Source: JAJUFS01 sp964599565 (lineage in GTDB: Bacteria > Pseudomonadota > Gammaproteobacteria > Natronospirales > JAJUFS01). Taken from it: a DNA stretch of 64,000 bases. Made by a program: the position numbers and the translations under genes. The first letter of the stretch is position 1, and the number at the start of each line of letters is the position of its first letter. Below the pieces are notes generated by a model. It worked only from the letters and a program-made list of their open reading frames with translations, was not told the origin of the DNA and ran no database searches. This document shows, piece by piece, positions 16,567-24,129 of this stretch. The DNA lies in assembly GCA_964599565.1 (NCBI GenBank), contig CAZRFE010000002.1, forward strand, positions 42,449 to 106,448, in the 5' to 3' direction.

Positions 16567-19500
16567 ACGTGCGCATGCGGCTTCCACGCTGGGCAAGGCG
16601 ATCGCTCGCCGCGCTGCTCGCGCTCGTGCTGCTCGTCGCGGCGATTCTCGTCGCGGCGTTCCACAGCGAAACGGCGTTTCGTTTCGCGCTGGACAGCGCA
16701 CGTCCCTTCATTCCCGGCGAGATCGGGTATGCCGGCGTGCGCGGCACGCTGGCCGGGCCCGTGCATGTCGACGGTCTCGATTACCGCGTGGCGGGCACGC
16801 ACATCGAAGCGCGCATGCTCGCGTTCGATCTCTCGCCGTGGTCGCTGTTTCGCGCGCGCATCCGCATCGACCGCCTCGATGCGGAGGGATTGACCGTCAC
16901 GCTCGCGGATGGCGATGCGCGCACCGACGATGCACCCGCGCGCCCGCGCGACATTCTTTCCGCGCTCGCGCTTCCCGTGCACATCCAGGCGCACGACATC
17001 AACGCAACCGATGCGCGCGTGCTCGGCGCCGACGGCAGGACGATCGTGGAACTCGATCATCTCCGGGCCGCGCTCGACTGGAACGATCAGCGCGCCGCGC
17101 TCACCGCGCTGGATGCATCGGGCCCGCAGTTCGACGTGAAAGGCGATCTCGTGCTTGCCCTGCAGGCGCCGAACGCCACGCGGCTTTCATTGCGCGGACA
17201 CTGGAAAGGCGCGTCGTTTCCGCTGCGCGCAACCATGCGCGGCGACGGCGACGCGAACGACATGGCGCTTGCCGTCGAACTCGAGGAACCGGCGCGCGCA
17301 TCGCTCGACGCAAGGCTGCACGACCTGCTCGATGCGCCGTCATGGCAAGGCACGCTCCACGTCGCAGCGCTTGAACCCGCGGCATTCGCCGCCACGCTTC
17401 CCGCAACGACGCTGCGCGGTGAATTCCGTTTCGCGGGCGACTGGAGCGATACGCGCATCGAGGGGCGCGCCAGCGGCGACTGGCCGCCGGCGAACGGCAT
17501 CGATGCGACAATCGACGCCGTGGTGAACGAGAAGCGCGTGCGCGTCGATGCATTGCACGGCCGCGTTGCCGCGTTCGATGCAACCTTCGATGCAAAGGGC
17601 GACATCGACTACGCCGATGCGCTCGCCTACCGTGCCGAGGGCACGATCGCGCGCTTCACCTGGCCTGGCCTTGAACCGTTCGCGCTTCGCGATGCGCGCT
17701 TCGATGGCCGCGGTGACGCGACGCGGCTGGATCTTTCACTCACCGCCCGTGCGGGCGCGAACGCCGCGGGACGCATCGCGTTCGACGGCGGGATTGCATT
17801 CGCGGACCTGCGGGCGAACGCGGACATCAATGCAAGCGACCTGCGTTTCGCGTTCGACGGCACGACGCTGGAAGCCGCCACGGTCTCTGCGACCGTCTCC
17901 GGCACACCGGACGATTACACCGCAACGCTCGCAACACATCTTGGCGTCAACGAACTCCCGGCCGCGGACCTGACACTGCGCGCGCGCGGCAACCGCGCGC
18001 GCATCGATACAACCATCGATGCACTTGAATGGCTCGATGGCACGGCGAACGGGCGCGTGCTGATCGCGTGGCGCGACGGCATCGAGATCGATGCCGATGT
18101 GCACGGCAAGGCGTTCGCGCTGGCGCACATCGATCCGCGCGTCGATGGCCACATCGGCGGACGTGTCAGCATGCATGCGGCACTCGCCGGCGATCAGCCG
18201 GATATCAGCGTGGACCTGCAGGCGCTGTCGGGCGAGGTCGCGGGCACCGCGCTCCAGGGCAGCGGCGCGCTGCGCCTTGCAGGCGGACGGCTGACGACAC
18301 GCGGCGTGAACATTAGCGCGGGCGATGCGCGGCTCGAGCTGGAAGACAGCGCGAAGGGTTTCGACTTTCACATCGACGTGCCCGCATTTTCGGACGTGCA
18401 CGCCGCACTCGACGGGCGCGTGACGGCGCAGGGACATTTCGAAGGCAGTCTCGATGCACCGACCGTGCAGCTTTCGCTCGACGCGCACGATCTCGCATGG
18501 CGCGACATGCGCGCCGCAGCGCTTCGCATCGATGCAGACATCCATGACGGTGGCATCGCGGCATCGACGTTGCGCATCGACGCCGGTGCGCTCGAATCGT
18601 CGTGGGTGAAGGCGAATGCGCTCGCACTCGAACTTCGCGGCGATCGCGCAGCGCATCGCGTTGCCTTGAACATCGAGGGCGGCGGAAACGATGGCGCGGG
18701 TGCGCTCGAGTTCGCGGCGAACGGTGCGTGGCGCGATTCGCAATGGCGCGGGCGCATCGACGCCTTGCACGTCATGCATCCCGCAACCGGTGCGTGGCAG
18801 CTCGATGCGCCTTCCCGCGAGGAGATCGTCATCGGCGGGAACATCGCGAGCGCGCCGGAGCATTGCCTGCAGGGTCCCTCGGGGCGCGCGTGCATCGGTC
18901 CTGTGCACCGGTCGCCCGATGCGTTTCGCATGAACGCGAACCTGCAGCAGCTTCCGGTCGGCATCGTCGCAGGCCTGCTGCCGGCGGGTCTCGATTACGG
19001 CGGCGCGGTGAGCGGCGAGATGCACATCGCATCCACGCCGGCGGGCTTCGACGGCAGCGGCGAATTCCGTCTCGGTGCGGGCGCGGTGCGCCAGGCGGGC
19101 GATGACGCGGAAACCCTGCTCGGCTGGGAATCCGGCCATGCGCGCGTGAACTTCGACGGAAAGCTCGCGCGCGGCGAACTCGCCATCGAGCTGCTGCAAG
19201 GCGATCGCATCACCGGCAGCGGCACGCTTGAGCGCATCACGAACGGCAAGGACAGCGACACGCGAATCGATGCGCGCCTTGATGCATCGATCGGAAACCT
19301 CGGCATCATTCCGGCACTCGTCCCGGAACTGAGCGATCTGCGCGGTCACGTGGACGCCGGCCTTCGCGTCGACGGCCCGCTGCGCGAACCGCGCATCCGC
19401 GGCGAGGCATCGCTGCGCGATGGCAGCGCGCGCGTGCTCGCGCTCGGTACGGAATGGCGCGAGATGGAATTCACGCTTCACGCGGAAGGCCGTGAAATTT

Positions 19501-20513
19501 CCCTGGAAGGACACGCCGCGTCCGGCGACGGCCACATCGATGTTCGCCTCGAGGCGCGCGATGCCGGCACGCGTCTCACCGGCAAGGCCGCGCTGACGGG
19601 CGAGAACTTCAAGGCCATCAGCACGCCGGAAGCGGATGTCGACATATCCCCGAATCTCAATCTCGCGCTGGACGGCAACGATCTTTTCATCGACGGCAGC
19701 GTGTTCGTGCCGTATGCGCGCATCACGCCGCGCGACCTTTCCACCGCCGCGCAGGCAAGCCCGGACCAGGTGATCGTGAACGCAGAGGATGCGGCGAACG
19801 ACGACCTGCGCGTGCACGCGGCGGTGACGACACAGCTCGGCGACGATGTGCGCGTGGATGCGTTCGGACTCGCCGCGCGGCTCGAAGGACGCCTGACGGT
19901 TGCAAAGCTTCCCGGGAATCCCGCCACCGGCAACGGACGGCTCATCGTCGCCGAGGGACAGTACGAGGCGTACGGCCAGGACCTCACGCTTGCGAAAGGC
20001 GAACTCATCTATACCGGCCAGCCCCTGTCGAATCCCGGCCTCGATGTGCGCGCGGAACGCAAACCGCAAGCAGACATCATGGTCGGCGTCGCCGTGCGCG
20101 GGCCGCTGTCGCAACCCGCCACAAGCGTCTACTCCGATCCCGCGATGCCGCAGACGCAGGCACTCGCCTACCTGCTGTTCGGCCGCTCGATAGAACAGGC
20201 GACGGGCGAGGAAGAAGGACAGATCAGCGAAGCGGCGATCGCGCTCGGTCTTGGCGGGCAGAAACTGCTTGGCAACGTCGGACGCAAGCTCGGCGTCGAG
20301 GAGTTCCGCGTCGAGGAAGTCAGCGACCGCGAACGCGCGGCGCTCGTGCTCGGCAAATACCTTTCGCCGGATCTTTACGTCAGTTACGGCATCGGCCTCT
20401 TTGATGCGGTGAACACCGCGCGCATCCGTTACCGCATTTCAAGCAAGTGGACGCTGGAGGCGACATCGGGACTGAAGAGCAGCGCGGATTTCATCTACAC
20501 CATAGAAAGATAG
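16563..20513 (+). CDS. tamB: Translocation and assembly module subunit TamB (DUF490)
   Basis: A 1316-residue inner-membrane-anchored, periplasm-spanning protein of the AsmA-like/TamB group, proposed to help move phospholipid to the outer membrane and to assist barrel assembly with TamA. A single N-terminal helix (SLAALLALVLLVAAILVAAF) is followed by a very long beta-rich region of repeating D/A/R-rich strands. The conserved DUF490 C-terminus holds QTQALAYLLFGRS, LGLGGQKLLGNVGRKLGV and KYLSPDLYVSYGIGLFD. GTG 16563 overlaps the tamA stop by 4 bp. It ends 8 bp before a convergent gene. Confidence 0.95.
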   Translation: MNVRMRLPRWARRSLAALLALVLLVAAILVAAFHSETAFRFALDSARPFIPGEIGYAGVRGTLAGPVHVDGLDYRVAGTHIEARMLAFDLSPWSLFRARIRIDRLDAEGLTVTLADGDARTDDAPARPRDILSALALPVHIQAHDINATDARVLGADGRTIVELDHLRAALDWNDQRAALTALDASGPQFDVKGDLVLALQAPNATRLSLRGHWKGASFPLRATMRGDGDANDMALAVELEEPARASLDARLHDLLDAPSWQGTLHVAALEPAAFAATLPATTLRGEFRFAGDWSDTRIEGRASGDWPPANGIDATIDAVVNEKRVRVDALHGRVAAFDATFDAKGDIDYADALAYRAEGTIARFTWPGLEPFALRDARFDGRGDATRLDLSLTARAGANAAGRIAFDGGIAFADLRANADINASDLRFAFDGTTLEAATVSATVSGTPDDYTATLATHLGVNELPAADLTLRARGNRARIDTTIDALEWLDGTANGRVLIAWRDGIEIDADVHGKAFALAHIDPRVDGHIGGRVSMHAALAGDQPDISVDLQALSGEVAGTALQGSGALRLAGGRLTTRGVNISAGDARLELEDSAKGFDFHIDVPAFSDVHAALDGRVTAQGHFEGSLDAPTVQLSLDAHDLAWRDMRAAALRIDADIHDGGIAASTLRIDAGALESSWVKANALALELRGDRAAHRVALNIEGGGNDGAGALEFAANGAWRDSQWRGRIDALHVMHPATGAWQLDAPSREEIVIGGNIASAPEHCLQGPSGRACIGPVHRSPDAFRMNANLQQLPVGIVAGLLPAGLDYGGAVSGEMHIASTPAGFDGSGEFRLGAGAVRQAGDDAETLLGWESGHARVNFDGKLARGELAIELLQGDRITGSGTLERITNGKDSDTRIDARLDASIGNLGIIPALVPELSDLRGHVDAGLRVDGPLREPRIRGEASLRDGSARVLALGTEWREMEFTLHAEGREISLEGHAASGDGHIDVRLEARDAGTRLTGKAALTGENFKAISTPEADVDISPNLNLALDGNDLFIDGSVFVPYARITPRDLSTAAQASPDQVIVNAEDAANDDLRVHAAVTTQLGDDVRVDAFGLAARLEGRLTVAKLPGNPATGNGRLIVAEGQYEAYGQDLTLAKGELIYTGQPLSNPGLDVRAERKPQADIMVGVAVRGPLSQPATSVYSDPAMPQTQALAYLLFGRSIEQATGEEEGQISEAAIALGLGGQKLLGNVGRKLGVEEFRVEEVSDRERAALVLGKYLSPDLYVSYGIGLFDAVNTARIRYRISSKWTLEATSGLKSSADFIYTIER

Positions 20514-20521
20514 CGACGCGG

Positions 20522-21190
20522 TCAGGGACTGAACGCCTTCACGAGGAAATTCCTCACCGCCACCACCTCCTCCGCGCACACCGAATGCGGCATGTCGTAT
20601 TCATGCCACTGCGGTGCATAGCCTTCCGCTTCCAGGTAATCGCGCGTCTCGATGCCAAGTGCGAGCGGCACGACGGGATCCTGTCGGCCGTGCGCAAGAA
20701 ACAGCGGGATGTCGCGGTTTCCTGGATTGAAATGCATGCCGGTCGCTTCGGGCGACATCAGGAACGTGGACAGCCCGAGCACGCAGGCCAGCCGGTGCGA
20801 GCCTGCAAGCGCGGCGGCAAGCGCGAGCGCACCGCCCTGGGAGAAGCCCGCAAGCGCGATGCGCTCCGCGGGCACGCCGCGTTCGCCTTCGCGCGCGATC
20901 AGCGCATCGATCGCCGCCATCGCCTTGAACAGCCCTTCGCGATCCAGCGGTCCCTTGCGTTCAAGGCTGGTGATGTCGAACCACGCGCGCATGCGGTAGC
21001 CGCCATTCAGCGTCACGGGCCGCACCGGGGCGTGCGGGAAGATGAAACGCACCGCGAGTTCCGCGGGCAGCGCAAGCTCGGGGATCAAGGGCTCGAAGTC
21101 ATGGCCGTCCGCGCCGAGCCCGTGCAGCCAGATGATGGTGTGTTCCGCGGCTGCGGGTCCGTGTTCGACAGTCTGCAGTTCCCGTGACAT
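20522..21190 (-). CDS. Carboxylesterase/phospholipase family alpha/beta hydrolase
   Basis: A 222-residue Abhydrolase_2 protein like EstB-type esterases and acyl-protein thioesterases. Motifs are IIWLHGLGADGHDF (oxyanion loop), LAGFSQGGALALAAAL (nucleophile Ser near 117), HGRQDPVVPL (Asp near 171) and YDMPHSVC (His near 202), so the triad is complete. ATG 21190 is the first start that gives the canonical N-terminus. It is convergent with tamB and divergent from terC; no terminator hairpin separates it from tamB. Confidence 0.92.
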   Translation of the reverse strand: MSRELQTVEHGPAAAEHTIIWLHGLGADGHDFEPLIPELALPAELAVRFIFPHAPVRPVTLNGGYRMRAWFDITSLERKGPLDREGLFKAMAAIDALIAREGERGVPAERIALAGFSQGGALALAAALAGSHRLACVLGLSTFLMSPEATGMHFNPGNRDIPLFLAHGRQDPVVPLALGIETRDYLEAEGYAPQWHEYDMPHSVCAEEVVAVRNFLVKAFSP

Positions 21191-21287
21191 AAGCCCTCCG
21201 TCCTGCGGCGTTCCGGCAGCGAATTGCCGCTGCCCGCCACCACAGCCGTATGGTAACTTGACGCCCTTTCTAATCGGAGAAAAAACC

Positions 21288-22034
21288 ATGCTCGAGCAGC
21301 TCGCGAATCCGGAGATCTGGGTGGCGCTGGTCACACTGTCGCTGCTCGAGATCGTGCTTGGCATCGACAACATCATTTTCATTTCCATCATCAGCGGCAA
21401 GCTGCCGCAGGAGCAGCAGGCGCGTGCGCGCCAGCTCGGCCTGATGGGCGCGGTCGTCACGCGTCTCGCGCTGCTCGCCTCCGTGTTCTGGCTCGCGAAG
21501 CTCACCAATCCGCTGTTCAGCGTGTTCGGTCATGAAATTTCCGTGCGCGATCTCGTGCTGATCGGCGGCGGACTTTTCCTGCTCGCGAAGAGCACGTTCG
21601 AGATACACGGCAGCCTCGAGGTCGAGGGCAGCGAGACGCCGCACACGCCGAAGCACATCTCGTTCTGGTCCGTGATCGTGCAGATCATGATTCTCGACAT
21701 CGTGTTCTCGCTCGATTCCGTCATCACCGCCATCGGCATGGCGGACGTGCTGTGGGTGATGGCTGCCGCGATCATCATCGCCGTCGCCGTGATGCTGATG
21801 TTCGCGGGCGTGATCAGCGATTTCGTGCACCGGCACCCGACCATCAAGATGCTCGCGCTGTCCTTCCTGATACTGATCGGCGTTGCACTCGTCGGCGAAG
21901 GCCTGGAGATGCACATTCCGAAGGGTTACATCTACTTCGCGATGGCGTTCTCGCTCGCCGTCGAGATGCTCAACATGCGGCTGCGCAAGCAGCCGGTGCG
22001 CACCGCGGAACCGAACAAGAAACCCGCGCGCTGA
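21288..22034 (+). CDS. TerC family integral membrane protein
   Basis: A 248-residue protein with seven membrane segments and the TerC signatures LLEIVLGIDNIIFISIISG (near residue 19) and LDIVFSLDSVITAIGM (near 137). The acidic residues in these two motifs are thought to bind metal. Related proteins export Mn2+ or supply metal to exoenzymes. CGGAGA lies just before ATG 21288. Upstream (21191-21287) a TATGGT at 21249-21254 may serve as -10, and a hairpin GGCAGCG/CGCTGCC lies at 21215-21234. The next gene starts directly after the stop. Confidence 0.93.
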   Translation: MLEQLANPEIWVALVTLSLLEIVLGIDNIIFISIISGKLPQEQQARARQLGLMGAVVTRLALLASVFWLAKLTNPLFSVFGHEISVRDLVLIGGGLFLLAKSTFEIHGSLEVEGSETPHTPKHISFWSVIVQIMILDIVFSLDSVITAIGMADVLWVMAAAIIIAVAVMLMFAGVISDFVHRHPTIKMLALSFLILIGVALVGEGLEMHIPKGYIYFAMAFSLAVEMLNMRLRKQPVRTAEPNKKPAR

Positions 22035-22583
22035 ATGCATCCCGAGCTTCATACGCGGCGGCTGCGCATGCAGCCGCTGCATGCGCAGCACGGCGACGCG
22101 CTGTTTGCGCTGTCCCGCGATCCCGAGGTGATGCGTTACTCCAGCCTGCCGCCGCAGTCGCGCGCCGAGACCGACGCGCTGCTCGCGCGCTGGATCGCGG
22201 AAGGTCGCGAAGGCAGGTCATGCTGCTGGATGTTGTTCGATGCGGATCGTTTCATCGGCCAGGTATCGCTGTTCGGCATCGATCACGACAATCATCGCGC
22301 CGAGATCGGCTACCTGCTCATGCGTGATGCGTGGAGCCTCGGTTACGCGAGCGAAGCCATTCCCGCCGCGATTCGCCATGCCTTTGGCCGGCTCGCGCTC
22401 TGCCGTCTGGAAGCCGACGTCGATCCCGGCAACCTCGCATCCTCGCGCGTGCTCGAGAAGAACGGCTTTCGCCGCGAAGGCTTCCTGCCAAAACGCTGGT
22501 TCAAGGACGGACGCTTCCATGATGCATGGCTTTACGGCCTGCTGAACGAGCGGCGCATCAACCAGCTGTCGCGGGCGACATGA
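22035..22583 (+). CDS. RimJ/RimL-type GNAT acetyltransferase
   Basis: A 182-residue acetyltransferase of the RimJ/RimL group (Acetyltransf_3). It begins with LHTRRLRMQPL, the typical start, and holds EIGYLLMRDAWSLGYASEA and the coenzyme-A region, then DVDPGNLASSRVLEKNGFRREG. The target (ribosomal protein, other protein N-terminus or small molecule) is not evident. ATG 22035 begins directly after the terC stop. Its own stop overlaps the next start by 4 bp. Confidence 0.9.
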   Translation: MHPELHTRRLRMQPLHAQHGDALFALSRDPEVMRYSSLPPQSRAETDALLARWIAEGREGRSCCWMLFDADRFIGQVSLFGIDHDNHRAEIGYLLMRDAWSLGYASEAIPAAIRHAFGRLALCRLEADVDPGNLASSRVLEKNGFRREGFLPKRWFKDGRFHDAWLYGLLNERRINQLSRAT

Positions 22584-23245
22584 AGACGCCTGTCGTCATG
22601 GCCTGGAGCGGTGGCAAGGATTCCGCGCTCGCACTGTGGCGCCTGCGCAACGATCCGCGTTACACCGTCGTCGCGCTGCTCACGACACTCTCGGAACCGT
22701 ACCGGCGCATCGTCATGCATGGCGTACGTGAGAACGTGCTTGACGCGCAGGCGGCAGCCATCGGCCTGCCGCTGGCGAAGATCTGGTTGTCCGCGAAGCC
22801 CGGCAACGATGAATATGAAGCGAAGATGGGCGCGGCGCTGCGCGCGTTCCATGATCGCGGCGTTCGCCACGTCGCGCACGGCGATCTCTTTCTTGAAGAC
22901 GTGCGCGCCTTCCGTGACGCCAATCTCGCGCGCCTCGGCATGAGAGGCGTCTATCCGCTGTGGGGCGAAGACACGCGCGCGCTTGCGCGCACCTTCACGC
23001 ACCGCGGCTTCAAGGCGATTCTTTCATGCGTGGATGGCGAGAAGCTCGGGCCGCAGTTCGCCGGGCGCGAGTTCGATCATGCCCTGCAGCAGGACCTGCC
23101 GGCCGGCGTCGATCCGTGCGGGGAATACGGCGAGTTTCATTCCTGCGTCTATGCGGGACCCATCCTGCGCACGCCGCTGGCATTGGTGCGAGGCGCGCGC
23201 GTCACGCGCCTCGAACGGTTTCATTACTGCGATCTTCTTGTCTGA
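22580..23245 (+). CDS. ATP-pyrophosphatase, diphthine-ammonia ligase-like
   Basis: A 221-residue PP-loop ATPase. The loop is AWSGGKDSALAL (residues 8-19). The family-specific residues GDLFLEDVRAFRDANL and PLWGEDTRALARTF match the bacterial MJ0570/Dph6-like group, and the C-terminal EYGEFHSCVYAGP motif is present. Bacteria lack diphthamide, so the actual substrate is unknown. ATG 22580 overlaps the upstream TGA (ATGA). The last 22 bp overlap the convergent gene at 23224-23889. Confidence 0.88.
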   Translation: MKTPVVMAWSGGKDSALALWRLRNDPRYTVVALLTTLSEPYRRIVMHGVRENVLDAQAAAIGLPLAKIWLSAKPGNDEYEAKMGAALRAFHDRGVRHVAHGDLFLEDVRAFRDANLARLGMRGVYPLWGEDTRALARTFTHRGFKAILSCVDGEKLGPQFAGREFDHALQQDLPAGVDPCGEYGEFHSCVYAGPILRTPLALVRGARVTRLERFHYCDLLV

Positions 23246-23889
23246 TCGCGCGCCGCGCGCGCAACCAGTCCGTCTTCCGTCATCACGACCTCGTATCTCG
23301 CACCGTCGCGCATCGGCATGTACGCCGCGCTGCCGTAGATCGTGTCGACAAACGGCAGAAGATTTCCGTATTCCTGCGAGACCTGCCAGACGTCGATGCC
23401 TTTCTCGCGCTCGCTGAGCCCGTAGATGCTGCGTGCGGCCTGCTGCTCGTCGCGCGTTTTCGTGTAGCGTCCGCTGAAACGCTCAAGCCGATAGCGCGGG
23501 TCGAGGCCGAGCATCGCGCCTGCGCCCTTCCATTTCAGCACGCGCGCATCGAGCTGCCATTCATCGCCGTGCACGCCGAATGCGCGCTCGTTGCCGTCCG
23601 CGGTCTGAAGCAATGCCTGGTAATGCTGCGGACCGATCTGCTGGAACGCGAGTATCGCAACCGGTTCCTCGTAGTTGAGGCGGTGATAGGTGTGCACGTT
23701 CATGCCGATGGCGGCAAGCGCAAGCGCGATCGCGCCGATGGCGGCGCCGAATGCGCCGCGTACCGGGCCGCGCAGGAAATGGCCGCGCAGGAAACGCACG
23801 ATGCCGCTTGAGAACAGCCACAGTCCGACAGCGGCCAGCACGCCGATCACGGCAAGCCAGTAGATTCCAAGTCCGAGTACGTCGTGCAT
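23224..23889 (-). CDS. Membrane protein of unknown function
   Basis: A 221-residue protein with two hydrophobic segments near the N-terminus (residues about 5-30 and 45-65), followed by a soluble region of about 150 residues. Conserved-looking blocks include YRLERFSGRY, GIDVWQVSQ, DTIYGSAAYMPM and YEVVMTEDGLVAR. It resembles proteins sometimes labelled cation/multidrug efflux pump in proteobacteria, but it has no transporter topology and I assign no function. Start ATG 23889. It overlaps the 3' end of the ATP-pyrophosphatase gene tail-to-tail and is divergent from lptM-polA. Confidence 0.75.
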   Translation of the reverse strand: MHDVLGLGIYWLAVIGVLAAVGLWLFSSGIVRFLRGHFLRGPVRGAFGAAIGAIALALAAIGMNVHTYHRLNYEEPVAILAFQQIGPQHYQALLQTADGNERAFGVHGDEWQLDARVLKWKGAGAMLGLDPRYRLERFSGRYTKTRDEQQAARSIYGLSEREKGIDVWQVSQEYGNLLPFVDTIYGSAAYMPMRDGARYEVVMTEDGLVARAARDQTRRSQ

Positions 23890-23920
23890 GGCGCCTCCCG
23901 CGGGGATTCTCCGCAGGGTT

Positions 23921-23926
23921 TATACT
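23921..23926 (+). promoter_or_regulatory. Candidate -10 for lptM-polA
   Basis: TATACT in the short divergent region between 23889 and the lptM start. It would give a leader of about 20 nt to ATG 23953. No convincing -35 is visible. Confidence 0.35.
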
Positions 23927-23952
23927 GCCGCAAATTTCACGGGGCCGCGAAG

Positions 23953-24129
23953 ATGCAGTACACCTTATATATGAGAACGCTGCTGTTCGCCGTGCTGGCG
24001 CTCCTCGCGTCCGCCTGCGGGCAGAAAGGCCCGCTCGTCGCACCGCCCGGCGACCCCGCGATCGAGGCGCAGACCGTGCCCGGCGATATGCCGGCCGATG
24101 ACATGACGATTGAAGAAATCCATGACTGA
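23953..24129 (+). CDS. lptM: Small outer-membrane lipoprotein LptM (YifL)
   Basis: A 58-residue lipoprotein. The signal sequence MRTLLFAVLALLASAC ends in the lipobox LASA-C, and the mature protein starts CGQKGPLVAPP, the hallmark of LptM/YifL. LptM is known in Escherichia coli to bind the LptD-LptE translocon and favour correct LptD disulfide formation. ATG 23953 or ATG 23971 may be used; both leave a complete signal peptide. The stop overlaps polA (8 bp), so the two are co-transcribed. In E. coli yifL lies next to dapF, not polA. Confidence 0.85.
   Translation: MQYTLYMRTLLFAVLALLASACGQKGPLVAPPGDPAIEAQTVPGDMPADDMTIEEIHD

Noticed and set aside
17736..20114. A 792-codon minus-strand frame opposite tamB
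   Set aside because: Shadow of GC-biased third positions; tamB has its full length and DUF490 end.
21191..21287. Mn2+-sensing yybP-ykoY riboswitch ahead of terC
   Set aside because: Such riboswitches often precede this family, but the leader is too short and lacks the conserved three-way-junction sequences; only a simple hairpin is seen.
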